A DNA stretch of 64,000 nt from the NCBI RefSeq assembly GCF_005484965.1, contig NZ_CP034036.1, forward strand, positions 2,108,001-2,172,000, read 5' to 3'. Position numbers and translations under genes: made by a program. The stretch is from Brenneria nigrifluens DSM 30175 = ATCC 13028. Lineage in GTDB: Bacteria; Pseudomonadota; Gammaproteobacteria; Enterobacterales; Enterobacteriaceae. The notes beneath the pieces were generated by a model. The model made no database searches. It was not told where the DNA came from and saw nothing but the letters and a program-made list of their open reading frames with translations. Shown one piece after another: positions 8,505 through 16,628 of this stretch. Numbering within the stretch: the stretch's first letter is position 1; the number at the start of each line of letters is the position of its first letter.

Positions 8505-8529
8505 AAGCCCCTCCAGTAGGGGCTTTTTT
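8505..8529 (+). terminator. Rho-independent terminator after the zinc-ribbon gene
   Basis: An inverted repeat AAGCCCCT...AGGGGCTT with a five-base loop is followed directly by a run of T. It closes the zinc-ribbon gene and separates it from gene N. Confidence 0.88.
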
Positions 8530-8548
8530 ATTGCCCGGAGAAAACTAA

Positions 8549-9952
8549 ATGGCATTAATTCCAACCTTGCAAAGTTTGGTTTCGACTGGCGGCGATAGCT
8601 GGAATTGGATCGAACATTTGCAATCCGCCTCATTCCGTGGCATCCCGTTCGCGGTTATCTCCGCTGATGGCGCATTTGGCCGGCGGCAGGCCGTGCACGA
8701 TTACCCCTACCGTGATACGCCGTGGATCGAGGATATGGGGCGCTCCACCCGAAAAATTACAATCCGGGGGTTTATCGTCCAGAGTAGCCAACTGTATACC
8801 GCATCCGACGTGTTCAGTCAGCGCGACTCCCTGATCGCCGCTTGTGAAACCGGGGAGTCTGGGACGCTGATTCATCCCACGCTGGGCGAGTTGACTGTCA
8901 GCGTACCAGATGGCGGCCTGCGTATCTCCGAGGGGATGGAACAAGGCCGGATGTTCTCGTTCACGCTGACGCTGATCGAATCTGGGGAAAAACAGTTTTC
9001 GATCACTGATGCATCGACGGCTGCATCCTCCGTCACCGCCTCCTGGGCCTCGACGTTGTCAAAGACGGCGTCCACCTATTTGGGGACGGTAAAGGGCGCG
9101 TTGCGGACGGTTACGCAGGCGGTCAAAACCATCAAGGCAACCACGGAATACTGGACGAATTCGGTAACAACGCTGGTGGATCAGGTTACCAATCTAGGAA
9201 ACGTGCTATCGAACACGTTTGGCAATGAGCGCTACGGTCGTTACAACACCGGGACAGTGGGCGGTAATAGCTCCGGTTCCACGACCACAACGATTACTGA
9301 CTACGATACCAGCGACTATGACGCCCTGGTGGAATCAACCATCGCCGCCGTGGTGCAGGATCGGGACGCTGTGGCGACGGCCGTTGTAACCCTGTTGGTT
9401 ACCGACGAGTTGGATGACTACCCCGACAATGTCGCCGCAGTCATTACGGCTGTACTGGATACGATCCCGAGCGTCTACGATCAGGTTCGGGTGTTCGAGA
9501 GTATGTCGGGTACAGCGGATTCAACACTGTATGCATCTAGCAGCGATACGGCAGTACAGGCGGCGACTCTGAACTACCTCAATATCATCAGCGCCGGTGC
9601 AATGGCTTACGCTGCCGCCAACTACGCGCCCGCCAGCCGTGATGATGCCATGGCGATGCTGAATCGGGTTATCACCGTGCTGGATTCAGCGGCTGTAATC
9701 GCCGCGGATGCTGGCTACGTGACGGTATATCAGGAACTGCTGGCGTTACGCTCCTACATCACTGATGTACTGAAAAACGCTGGGGCCGATCTGGCCGGAG
9801 TGCGCACAGTGACATTTCCCAGCGCCCGCCCGGCGCTAACCATCGCCAATCAACTCTATCAGGACGCAGGCCGCGCTTCGGGGTTAATTAAATCGGCTAA
9901 TCCGGTCCACCCGGCATTCATGCCCACAATGTTTAAGGCTCTAACATCATGA
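8549..9952 (+). CDS. DNA circularisation / tail protein N (Mu gpN-like)
   Basis: A 467-residue protein. Its N-terminus (SGGDSWNWIEHLQSASFRGIPF-like start with WIEHLQSASFRG, then DYPYRDTPWIEDMGR and ITIRGFIV) is the DNA_circ_N domain of Mu gpN and its relatives. In Mu this protein is associated with the tail and with circularisation of the injected genome; in structural terms it is a baseplate-proximal tail part. The C-terminal half is alanine/threonine/valine-rich and helical. It overlaps the next gene by four bases. Confidence 0.88.
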   Translation: MALIPTLQSLVSTGGDSWNWIEHLQSASFRGIPFAVISADGAFGRRQAVHDYPYRDTPWIEDMGRSTRKITIRGFIVQSSQLYTASDVFSQRDSLIAACETGESGTLIHPTLGELTVSVPDGGLRISEGMEQGRMFSFTLTLIESGEKQFSITDASTAASSVTASWASTLSKTASTYLGTVKGALRTVTQAVKTIKATTEYWTNSVTTLVDQVTNLGNVLSNTFGNERYGRYNTGTVGGNSSGSTTTTITDYDTSDYDALVESTIAAVVQDRDAVATAVVTLLVTDELDDYPDNVAAVITAVLDTIPSVYDQVRVFESMSGTADSTLYASSSDTAVQAATLNYLNIISAGAMAYAAANYAPASRDDAMAMLNRVITVLDSAAVIAADAGYVTVYQELLALRSYITDVLKNAGADLAGVRTVTFPSARPALTIANQLYQDAGRASGLIKSANPVHPAFMPTMFKALTS

Positions 9953-10995
9953 CAGACGAGCTGACCTTGATTGTCGGCGGCAAATCACTCAAAGGCTGGG
10001 ATCGCGTACGCGTCACGCGCAGCATAGAGGGTTTGCCATCAGATTTTGACCTGGGGCTGATGGATTACTACGCCTCGGACAAAGAACGCCAGCTCGTAAA
10101 GCCCGGTGACGAGTGCTGTGTGTTACTGGGTGATGACCTGACAATAACCGGCTACATCGACCGTTGGGAATCCTCCATAGCGCGATCCCGACACGAAACC
10201 CGCGCCATGGGCCGAGGTAAATGCCAGGACTTGGTAGATTGCTCGGCGGAGTGGGAAAACAACGTTATTAGCCAAGCTACGCCGTTGCAGTTAACCAAAA
10301 AATTGGCGGCACCGTACGGTATATCGGTGACAAGCGACGTTGCGGATATGGCGATCGTTCCGCAGTTCACCATCAACTGGGGGGAGTCTTCCCAGGAGAT
10401 TATCGACCGTATATCGCGCTGGGCGGCGCTCCTGTATTACGACCTGCCTGACGGCAATCTGTACCTGACCCGAGTTGGCACAAAATCCGCCACCAGCGGG
10501 GTGGAACAGGGGAGGAACGTCGAACAGGCATCCTACCAGTCCGGCATTGATGAACGGTTTTCGGATTACGTTGGTATATCCCTGTCCGTCAGCCCACTGG
10601 GTGGTGATTACAGCACAGTGACGCTGTCCACCGTGCAGGACCCGGACGTAGCCACCATGCGATATCGAAAACGCATCGTCATTGTCGAGAGCACAATGAT
10701 TGCGGCTGATAAGGCGCGCGACTGCATTCTCTGGGAGATGAACCGCCGTTATGGTCGGTCAAAACAGTTGCGCGTCACAGTGGACAGTTGGAGAGATAGC
10801 GGAGGGGCGTTATGGGAACCTAATACGCTGATCCCGATCTCCATCCCCACTCTGGGATTAGTGGATGAAAACTGGCTGCTGGGTGAAGTGACGTTCATTC
10901 GTGACGACAATGGTACTCACGCCCAGATGTTGCTGATGCCGCCAGAGGCATTCATCGTTCAGCCGTATCAGTTCTATAAGCCATTCCGGGAGTAA
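9949..10995 (+). CDS. Baseplate hub protein (Mu gpP / gp44-like)
   Basis: A 348-residue protein beginning TDELTLIVGGKSLKGWDRVRV and containing RSIEGLPSDFDLGLMDYY, the hallmark of Mu gp44-type hub proteins related to gpD of P2 and gp27 of T4. The middle has the TITGYIDRWE and QDLVDCSAEW segments. It forms the central hub on which the spike and wedge assemble. It overlaps gene N and is followed three bases later by the gp45-like spike gene. Confidence 0.9.
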   Translation: MTDELTLIVGGKSLKGWDRVRVTRSIEGLPSDFDLGLMDYYASDKERQLVKPGDECCVLLGDDLTITGYIDRWESSIARSRHETRAMGRGKCQDLVDCSAEWENNVISQATPLQLTKKLAAPYGISVTSDVADMAIVPQFTINWGESSQEIIDRISRWAALLYYDLPDGNLYLTRVGTKSATSGVEQGRNVEQASYQSGIDERFSDYVGISLSVSPLGGDYSTVTLSTVQDPDVATMRYRKRIVIVESTMIAADKARDCILWEMNRRYGRSKQLRVTVDSWRDSGGALWEPNTLIPISIPTLGLVDENWLLGEVTFIRDDNGTHAQMLLMPPEAFIVQPYQFYKPFRE

Positions 10996-10998
10996 ACA

Positions 10999-11577
10999 AT
11001 GAATATCAGTGAATTGTATCGACGCACACTGATGATGTTGGGGATTGGCACTGTCACTGGCTCATCTGATGGCGGAAAAGTGCAAAAAATCCAGTACCGT
11101 GCCCCCCTGGAAATTCGCGGTGACACGCCACGCATGGCTGAATTCGGTTTTTCTTCTGGGCTGCCATCCGGCAGTGATGTCGTGCTGGCGTTTCTGTGCG
11201 GCGATCGATCAAATGCCGTAATCATTGCTACCAACAACCAATCTTACCGGCACACCAACCTGAAACCTGGCGAATCGGTCATTTATAACCAGTGGGGTAT
11301 GTTCGTCAAACTGACGGAAACTGGTATTGAGATTGAAGCCAAAGACCAGCCGGTGACCGTCCGCAACGCCACAACAGTTACAGTAGTCGCAACCGAAAAA
11401 ATCCGGCTGGAGACGCCCAACCTGTTTGTGACTGGGGATATCACGGACAATTGCGATAGTCAGTCATCGACGCTGAAGCAGCTCCGGGAGGCTCATAATC
11501 AGCATGATCACGATGTGCCGAACGTTGAGCCCGGTGGTGCCACGATAACCAGTAACGCGACAACGGAGACGGTCTGA
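10999..11577 (+). CDS. Baseplate assembly / spike protein (gpV, Mu gp45-like)
   Basis: A 192-residue protein with an N-terminal OB-fold region (VQKIQYRAPLEIRGDTPRMAEFGFSSGLPSG), a conserved NQWGMFVKLTETGIEIEAK segment that starts the beta-helical needle, and a C-terminal tail containing HNQHDHDV. The histidine-rich HxHxH-type motif near the end usually binds the iron ion at the spike tip, as in Mu gp45 and P2 gpV. Length equals that of Mu gp45 relatives. Confidence 0.88.
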   Translation: MNISELYRRTLMMLGIGTVTGSSDGGKVQKIQYRAPLEIRGDTPRMAEFGFSSGLPSGSDVVLAFLCGDRSNAVIIATNNQSYRHTNLKPGESVIYNQWGMFVKLTETGIEIEAKDQPVTVRNATTVTVVATEKIRLETPNLFVTGDITDNCDSQSSTLKQLREAHNQHDHDVPNVEPGGATITSNATTETV

Positions 11578-12023
11578 TGACAGACATTAAAACCGTATGG
11601 ATAGTCGATGAGGCTCGCGGGGACTGGGAATTATCAAAAGGGGATTTATCCAGCGGTGATGACCTGCATACGGCGATCTTAATCAGCTTGTTCACAGACC
11701 GTCAGGCACGCGCCGATGACGACTACGACGGCCCCGATCGGCGGGGCTGGTGGGGTGACTCCGGCGCTGAGTATAACATCGGCTCCCGGCTATGGTTGCT
11801 GAACCGGCAAAAACTCACCACCAAAACTGCCCAACGCGCGGAGGACTATGCCGCCGAAGCGCTGAAATGGCTGATTGATGACGGTGTGGTGGCGGCCATC
11901 ACCGCTGAGGCTCAAATCGTGTACCCGTCTCGTCTGTACCTCACGATCGCCTACCAGAAACCTGGGCAGGCCGAGGCGTCGATAAAATTCTACTGGGTAT
12001 GGGAGCAAATCAATGCCATTTAA
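11577..12023 (+). CDS. Baseplate wedge protein (Mu gp46-like)
   Basis: A 148-residue protein with the W..D.. start and the diagnostic DDYDGPDRRGWWGD and GSRLWLLNRQKLT motifs of Mu gp46. It is a small lysozyme-free homologue of the T4 gp25/P2 W class that links wedge to sheath. It starts on the last base of the preceding gene and ends inside the start of the gpJ-like gene, so translation of the baseplate block is coupled. Confidence 0.88.
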   Translation: MTDIKTVWIVDEARGDWELSKGDLSSGDDLHTAILISLFTDRQARADDDYDGPDRRGWWGDSGAEYNIGSRLWLLNRQKLTTKTAQRAEDYAAEALKWLIDDGVVAAITAEAQIVYPSRLYLTIAYQKPGQAEASIKFYWVWEQINAI

Positions 12024-13188
12024 CCGCCCGACACTGACGGAGTTGCGCGAGCGTAACAAGGCGTTCGTTGAATCCGAACTTGAAGACATTGGTGCATTGC
12101 TGCGGTTTTCTAACCTTCGGGTTATTGCTGATGCCGATGCAGGCATGGCATGGCTGCATTACGGCTATCTGGACTGGATCGCAAAGCAGGCCGTCCCCTA
12201 CACGGCAACAGATGAACACCTGGCCGCCTGGGGAGCAATGAAGTCGATTTACCGAAAGGCCGCCGTGGCCGCGACCTGTGCCGCCGCCTTGTTTACCGGG
12301 ACGGCTGGATCAGTGGTGTCCGCTGGTGTTGTACTGAACCGCAGCGACGGTTACCAGTACATACTGGACGAAGAGATCACGATCGGCAGCAACGGAACGG
12401 CAACGGGCAGTATCACCGCTGTATTGCTCGATCCGGTTGATGACGCTACCGCTGGCGGCGATGCTGGCAATACCGATGCTGGCACTTTGTTGACACTGGA
12501 TGTCTCATGGATCGGGGTGGACTCAACTGTCACCATGATCTCGGCCGCCATTGGCGGGGCAGACATTGAAGATGAGGATGATTTTCGTATCCGTGTGCTA
12601 TACGCCTATCAGCATCCGCTGCAGGGTGGCGCCGAGGCCGATTATGTCCAGTGGGCCACATCGGTGGCCGGTGTGACACGCGCCTGGTGCCTTAAACACA
12701 TTCTGGGGATTGGCTCGGTTGGGGTCTACATCATGACCGATGGTGATGAGCGCAGCAACTTTGCCGGGTTCCCGGCCGGCACCGACGGCGTGGCGACCAA
12801 AGAAGTTTGGGGGCTTGACGGGACGGGAACGGGCGCCGCAACTGGTATGCAGTTGGCTGTTGCGGATTATATTTGGGGGCAACAGCCGGTCACGGCGCTG
12901 GTATGGGTGTGCTCACCGATCGCCAAATCCGTGGATTTCGTCATTGATGGCATATCCGGCGCCGACAGTACGGTAAAAGAGGCCATCGCCGCCGCTATCG
13001 ACGGCGTGTTTTTCGACAAGGGCGATCCGCGGGGGTCCGCCGGTGCTGGCGTTATCTACCTCTCCGATCTTGTCTATGCGATAGCGGACGTGTCTGGCTC
13101 AACCGGGTTTGTTCTAACATCTCCCTCCGCAAACATTACGCTGGGAACCGGTGAGTTGCCCGTTCTGGGTAACGTGGAGTACACATGA
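12013..13188 (+). CDS. Baseplate J-like protein (Mu gp47-like)
   Basis: A 391-residue protein with the N-terminal RPTLTELRERNKAFVESEL pattern, the central EDEDDFRIRVLYAYQHPLQG motif (the arginine-rich signature of baseplate J proteins) and ADYVQWATSVAGVTRAW. It forms the wedge that anchors tail fibres. The start codon at 12013 overlaps the end of the gp46-like gene by eleven bases. Length agrees with Mu gp47 relatives. Confidence 0.9.
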   Translation: MPFNRPTLTELRERNKAFVESELEDIGALLRFSNLRVIADADAGMAWLHYGYLDWIAKQAVPYTATDEHLAAWGAMKSIYRKAAVAATCAAALFTGTAGSVVSAGVVLNRSDGYQYILDEEITIGSNGTATGSITAVLLDPVDDATAGGDAGNTDAGTLLTLDVSWIGVDSTVTMISAAIGGADIEDEDDFRIRVLYAYQHPLQGGAEADYVQWATSVAGVTRAWCLKHILGIGSVGVYIMTDGDERSNFAGFPAGTDGVATKEVWGLDGTGTGAATGMQLAVADYIWGQQPVTALVWVCSPIAKSVDFVIDGISGADSTVKEAIAAAIDGVFFDKGDPRGSAGAGVIYLSDLVYAIADVSGSTGFVLTSPSANITLGTGELPVLGNVEYT

Positions 13189-14078
13189 GCGCACGTTACG
13201 GTACTGACGAATACACCTCAGCCATCCAGTCATTATTTCCCGTCGGCCGAGTCTGGCCCCGCGCCTCTGATTCGGTAATGACAACTCTGATCCGGGCGTT
13301 GGCGGCGGCGTACCGGCAAAATGATGCCGACGCCGTCCAGTTGTTGGTGGATGCTTTCCCCAAAACTGCCTCCGCACTGCTGCCGGAATGGGAGGCTACT
13401 TTGGGTCTGCCGGATGATTGTGCCTGTAACGCGTCCAGCGATGAAGCGCTGCGGCGGCAGGCGGTAGTATCGAAACTCATCGGCTCAGGCGGGCAGTCGG
13501 CAGCCTATTTTATATCGCTGGCAGAGGCGATGGGATATGGCATATCAATCAAACAGTACCGACAAGCCCGCGCTGGACTGTCTGTGTGTGGCGACGCTCT
13601 TAATGGGGATCGCTGGCCGTATGTTTGGGAGGCCACAGTTACCGATGTCAGTAATGATGCTACCTGTTCACTGAAATTATTATTATGCCGATTGTCAGAA
13701 TTCTCTCCCGCTCACACTAAATTTTCGTCGTCTTACGATGTTTCGTCTCTATACGGGATCGGCATAGCTCTGTCTCTTGTAAACGGAATTTTGTCTGGCA
13801 CCGTAACCGGAACCTCATGTATTGATGTTGCTGATGTTGATATCACGCTGATTTACACGCTACCTGATGGCTCGACAGTAACCGAGCGGCTGGTTACGGA
13901 TGCCGCCGGTCAGTTCAGTACTGTGCCTGATGTCGGCGCTGATTTTACTGTTGTGGCTCGCGCGCAGGTTCTGACGCCTCTATGCGAATGGGAGAACGTA
14001 GAAAGCGGTGAGGTGATTACGAACATTTTTTTTAATGGGGCCGTGACGTATAGCGGCCAGTACACATACAGGGGTTGA
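13185..14078 (+). CDS. Tail protein, Mu gp48-like (DUF2313), with C-terminal extension
   Basis: Residues 1 to about 190 match the gp48/YmfQ type (YTSAIQSLFPVGRVWPR, then LLPEWEATLGLPDDC and RRQAVVSKLIGSGGQS). Relatives are usually about 190-200 residues, but this protein has 297. The extra 100 residues form a beta-rich domain with the pattern LSGTVTG...VTLIYTLPDGSTVTERLVTDAAG-like repeats (here in shorter form: TDAAGQFSTVPDVG), resembling carboxypeptidase-regulatory or Ig-like modules. It probably attaches fibres to the baseplate; the extension may be a fibre-docking or display domain. Confidence 0.75.
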   Translation: MSARYGTDEYTSAIQSLFPVGRVWPRASDSVMTTLIRALAAAYRQNDADAVQLLVDAFPKTASALLPEWEATLGLPDDCACNASSDEALRRQAVVSKLIGSGGQSAAYFISLAEAMGYGISIKQYRQARAGLSVCGDALNGDRWPYVWEATVTDVSNDATCSLKLLLCRLSEFSPAHTKFSSSYDVSSLYGIGIALSLVNGILSGTVTGTSCIDVADVDITLIYTLPDGSTVTERLVTDAAGQFSTVPDVGADFTVVARAQVLTPLCEWENVESGEVITNIFFNGAVTYSGQYTYRG

Positions 14079-14079
14079 A

Positions 14080-16563
14080 ATGGCTAATCTGACCGAAACC
14101 GCAGAATTTACGGCGGACGTGCTGCGACTGGATACCGACACGCCGGTGCGCGGGTATGACGGGACGGATATTGGTCCGGCGAACGAACAGGCGCAGGCGT
14201 TGGCGAACCGCACAAAATTTCTGAAACAACGCATCGACAATATGAGTGCAACTCAGGTACGGTCTGTCAACGGCAAATCTGGCACTGTCACGCTGGAATA
14301 TAGCGATGTGGGCGCTGACGCGGCGGGAACGGCCGACGCACTTATTACAGCGCATATCAATGATGCCGATCCGCATCCGCAGTATTTTAACGAGTCCCGC
14401 GGCGATGCGCGGTATGTGCAAACGTCGCTGGCAAACACCGGTAACGGCTGGCTGCAACTGGATGCATCCGGTAAAATCCCCGCGGCGCTGCTGCAAACGC
14501 TGACGTCCAGGTATGTTGTTGTTGCGGACGAGGCGGCACGGCTGGCGCTGGCGTCGTCGTCGAACCTGACCATATGCGCGCAGGCAGATATCGATACATT
14601 GTTTTATCTGAATGGCGGGGATAACCCGGCAGTGGCGGCAAACTGGGTTCAGGGGCAGGCGGCCACAGTTTCCGGCGTGTCGTCGGTGTTCGGGCGCACT
14701 GGCGCGGTGACGGCGCAGGCTGGGGATTATGACGCTGACCAGATTAATGAGACGGCGAACCGCAAATTTGCTACTCCCGCCGAGAAAACGGCTTGGAACG
14801 CGAAACAAGCGGCGCTCGTTTCCGCCACCAATATCCGTTCGCTGTTCGGCCAGTCGCTGCTGGGTTCCGGCAATCTAGCGCCCACACCGGCGCAAATGGG
14901 CGCAGCGGCAGCGTCGCATACGCACACCGTTTCTGACATCACAGATTTCACCCAGCAGGCGCAGGCATTAATTATCAACTCGCTGGAGGCGGGGCCGGGC
15001 GTCACGCTGGGACAAAACCCTGTTAGCGGTAAAACTATTATCAGCGCGTCAGGCGGCGGTTCTGGTGGCGGTGGTGGTTATATTGTTGTTGATCGCCCCA
15101 GCGCGACAGCCGAGCAAAATCACTCATTCAGTTTCAGCGTGCAGAGTGCATTTAATTTGACGGCGTACGCACTGAAAGAAGTCGCTGGCGCGACGAATCA
15201 GACGTATGTCATCGATGATTTTAATGCTGAGAGTGAATTGGATTACGACGCAACGAACGCTGCTGTTTTTGATGGCTCACTGAAACCATATACTGGCAGC
15301 ACCCAGGCATTAATGGCTGATGGGGCGTTTTATTCTACCGATGTTCGCTCAGACGGAGAATATCTGTCATTGCAAAATGCAGCAAACTCCATTATTCCTG
15401 CAATGACATCAAACACGACCCCCACCGGATATGTTGCCAGCGCCAGCAGCCAGCAATCGCCGTACTTGCCGTACAGGGCGTTTGACGCAACCCAGCCGAA
15501 TAACACGTATCAAAACTCATGGGTTAGCAGTACGGCTCCATCTGAATCATCGCCTCAATGGTTGAGAATAGATTTACCCTCAAAACAGATGATCACCAGA
15601 TATACATTAATAAACCGTCCCCACACCAGCAATAACCCAAATGATGTTTTTGCCCCTATTTCATGGACGTTGCAGGGTAGCGATAATGGAACAGATTGGG
15701 ATAATATTCATTCTGTCGTTGATGATGACCAGAATATTTACAAGGAACAAATCAGAAATTTTGAATTATCATCTCCTGTTAGCTATGCAAACTACAGGCT
15801 GTTATTTACTAAATCATATTATACTCGGGTTTCATTGCATAAATTTATAATAATGTCCGACAGTAAATTTATTATCGGATATGATGGGTCATATTACACA
15901 GCAGAAAATGGGCAGTTAACAGAGATAACCGATGAAATTAATAGTGAAACAATTACACAGCGTGGCGTTACTGGAATAAATAAACTGGATACAGAAAGCT
16001 ATACTGGCATGTTTCGTGTTATATCAGTTAGTCAGTTTAATATTAAATCGGTTTATTTCCCATATTCTCAAATTGTCATTAATCAGCAGCTTATGTCGGC
16101 TGCGGCATGGTCACAAATCAACTCCGCAACCCTAACAGCAACGCAGACGAATGACGGCGCGGTTCGTGTGGCTGTTACGCGGGATTTAGTGAACTGGCAT
16201 GTATGGCGCGGCGGGCAATGGGTTGATATCGGTGCGCTGACTACGGACACGGTAGGAGCGACAAAACTCATCACTGACGGTATGACGCCCGCAGATATCG
16301 GCGGCATCAACGCAGCACAGTGGACGCAGTTTTTTGACGCCAACGGCGGTGTACCGGACTATCTCGCGTTTGCGTTTGCTCTTGATATCACAGACCCGGC
16401 GACCGACGTTGCGACAATCGACCGCCTGGTGCTGAACGTCAACGAGGCATCAAGTTGGAAGTTGCAGACGCCGGCAGAAGTGGAAGTTCGTTGGCGCACC
16501 GACAGCGTGACGTTCCGCACCGTGACCGCAGGAAATTACAAACTGGCATACCAAATCCCGTAA
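14080..16563 (+). CDS. Tail fibre protein with discoidin (F5/8 type C)-like domain
   Basis: An 827-residue fibre. The N-terminal part has the baseplate-attachment region (DTPVRGYDGTDIGPANEQAQAL) and fibre repeats such as VNGKSGTVTLEYSDVGA and VFGRTGAVTAQAGDYDADQI. A glycine-rich linker (GGGSGGGGG) lies near residue 327. Residues about 447-575 form a discoidin-like carbohydrate-binding domain (YRAFDATQPN, WLRIDLPSKQMITRYTLINR, PISWTLQGSDNGTDWD). The remainder is less conserved. The bases covering the discoidin part are clearly more AT-rich than the flanks, suggesting domain exchange. It would bind surface glycans of the host. Confidence 0.82.
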   Translation: MANLTETAEFTADVLRLDTDTPVRGYDGTDIGPANEQAQALANRTKFLKQRIDNMSATQVRSVNGKSGTVTLEYSDVGADAAGTADALITAHINDADPHPQYFNESRGDARYVQTSLANTGNGWLQLDASGKIPAALLQTLTSRYVVVADEAARLALASSSNLTICAQADIDTLFYLNGGDNPAVAANWVQGQAATVSGVSSVFGRTGAVTAQAGDYDADQINETANRKFATPAEKTAWNAKQAALVSATNIRSLFGQSLLGSGNLAPTPAQMGAAAASHTHTVSDITDFTQQAQALIINSLEAGPGVTLGQNPVSGKTIISASGGGSGGGGGYIVVDRPSATAEQNHSFSFSVQSAFNLTAYALKEVAGATNQTYVIDDFNAESELDYDATNAAVFDGSLKPYTGSTQALMADGAFYSTDVRSDGEYLSLQNAANSIIPAMTSNTTPTGYVASASSQQSPYLPYRAFDATQPNNTYQNSWVSSTAPSESSPQWLRIDLPSKQMITRYTLINRPHTSNNPNDVFAPISWTLQGSDNGTDWDNIHSVVDDDQNIYKEQIRNFELSSPVSYANYRLLFTKSYYTRVSLHKFIIMSDSKFIIGYDGSYYTAENGQLTEITDEINSETITQRGVTGINKLDTESYTGMFRVISVSQFNIKSVYFPYSQIVINQQLMSAAAWSQINSATLTATQTNDGAVRVAVTRDLVNWHVWRGGQWVDIGALTTDTVGATKLITDGMTPADIGGINAAQWTQFFDANGGVPDYLAFAFALDITDPATDVATIDRLVLNVNEASSWKLQTPAEVEVRWRTDSVTFRTVTAGNYKLAYQIP

Positions 16564-16590
16564 CGACTTACCTTAAAACCAAATACCCAT

Positions 16591-16611
16591 AGCCGATATC
16601 GCGGCTTTTTT
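16591..16611 (+). terminator. Terminator between the two fibre genes
   Basis: AGCCG and CGGCT arms around a six-base loop are followed by six T. It lies in the 65-base gap between the two fibre genes. Confidence 0.75.
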
Positions 16612-16628
16612 CATTTCTGGATAATACT

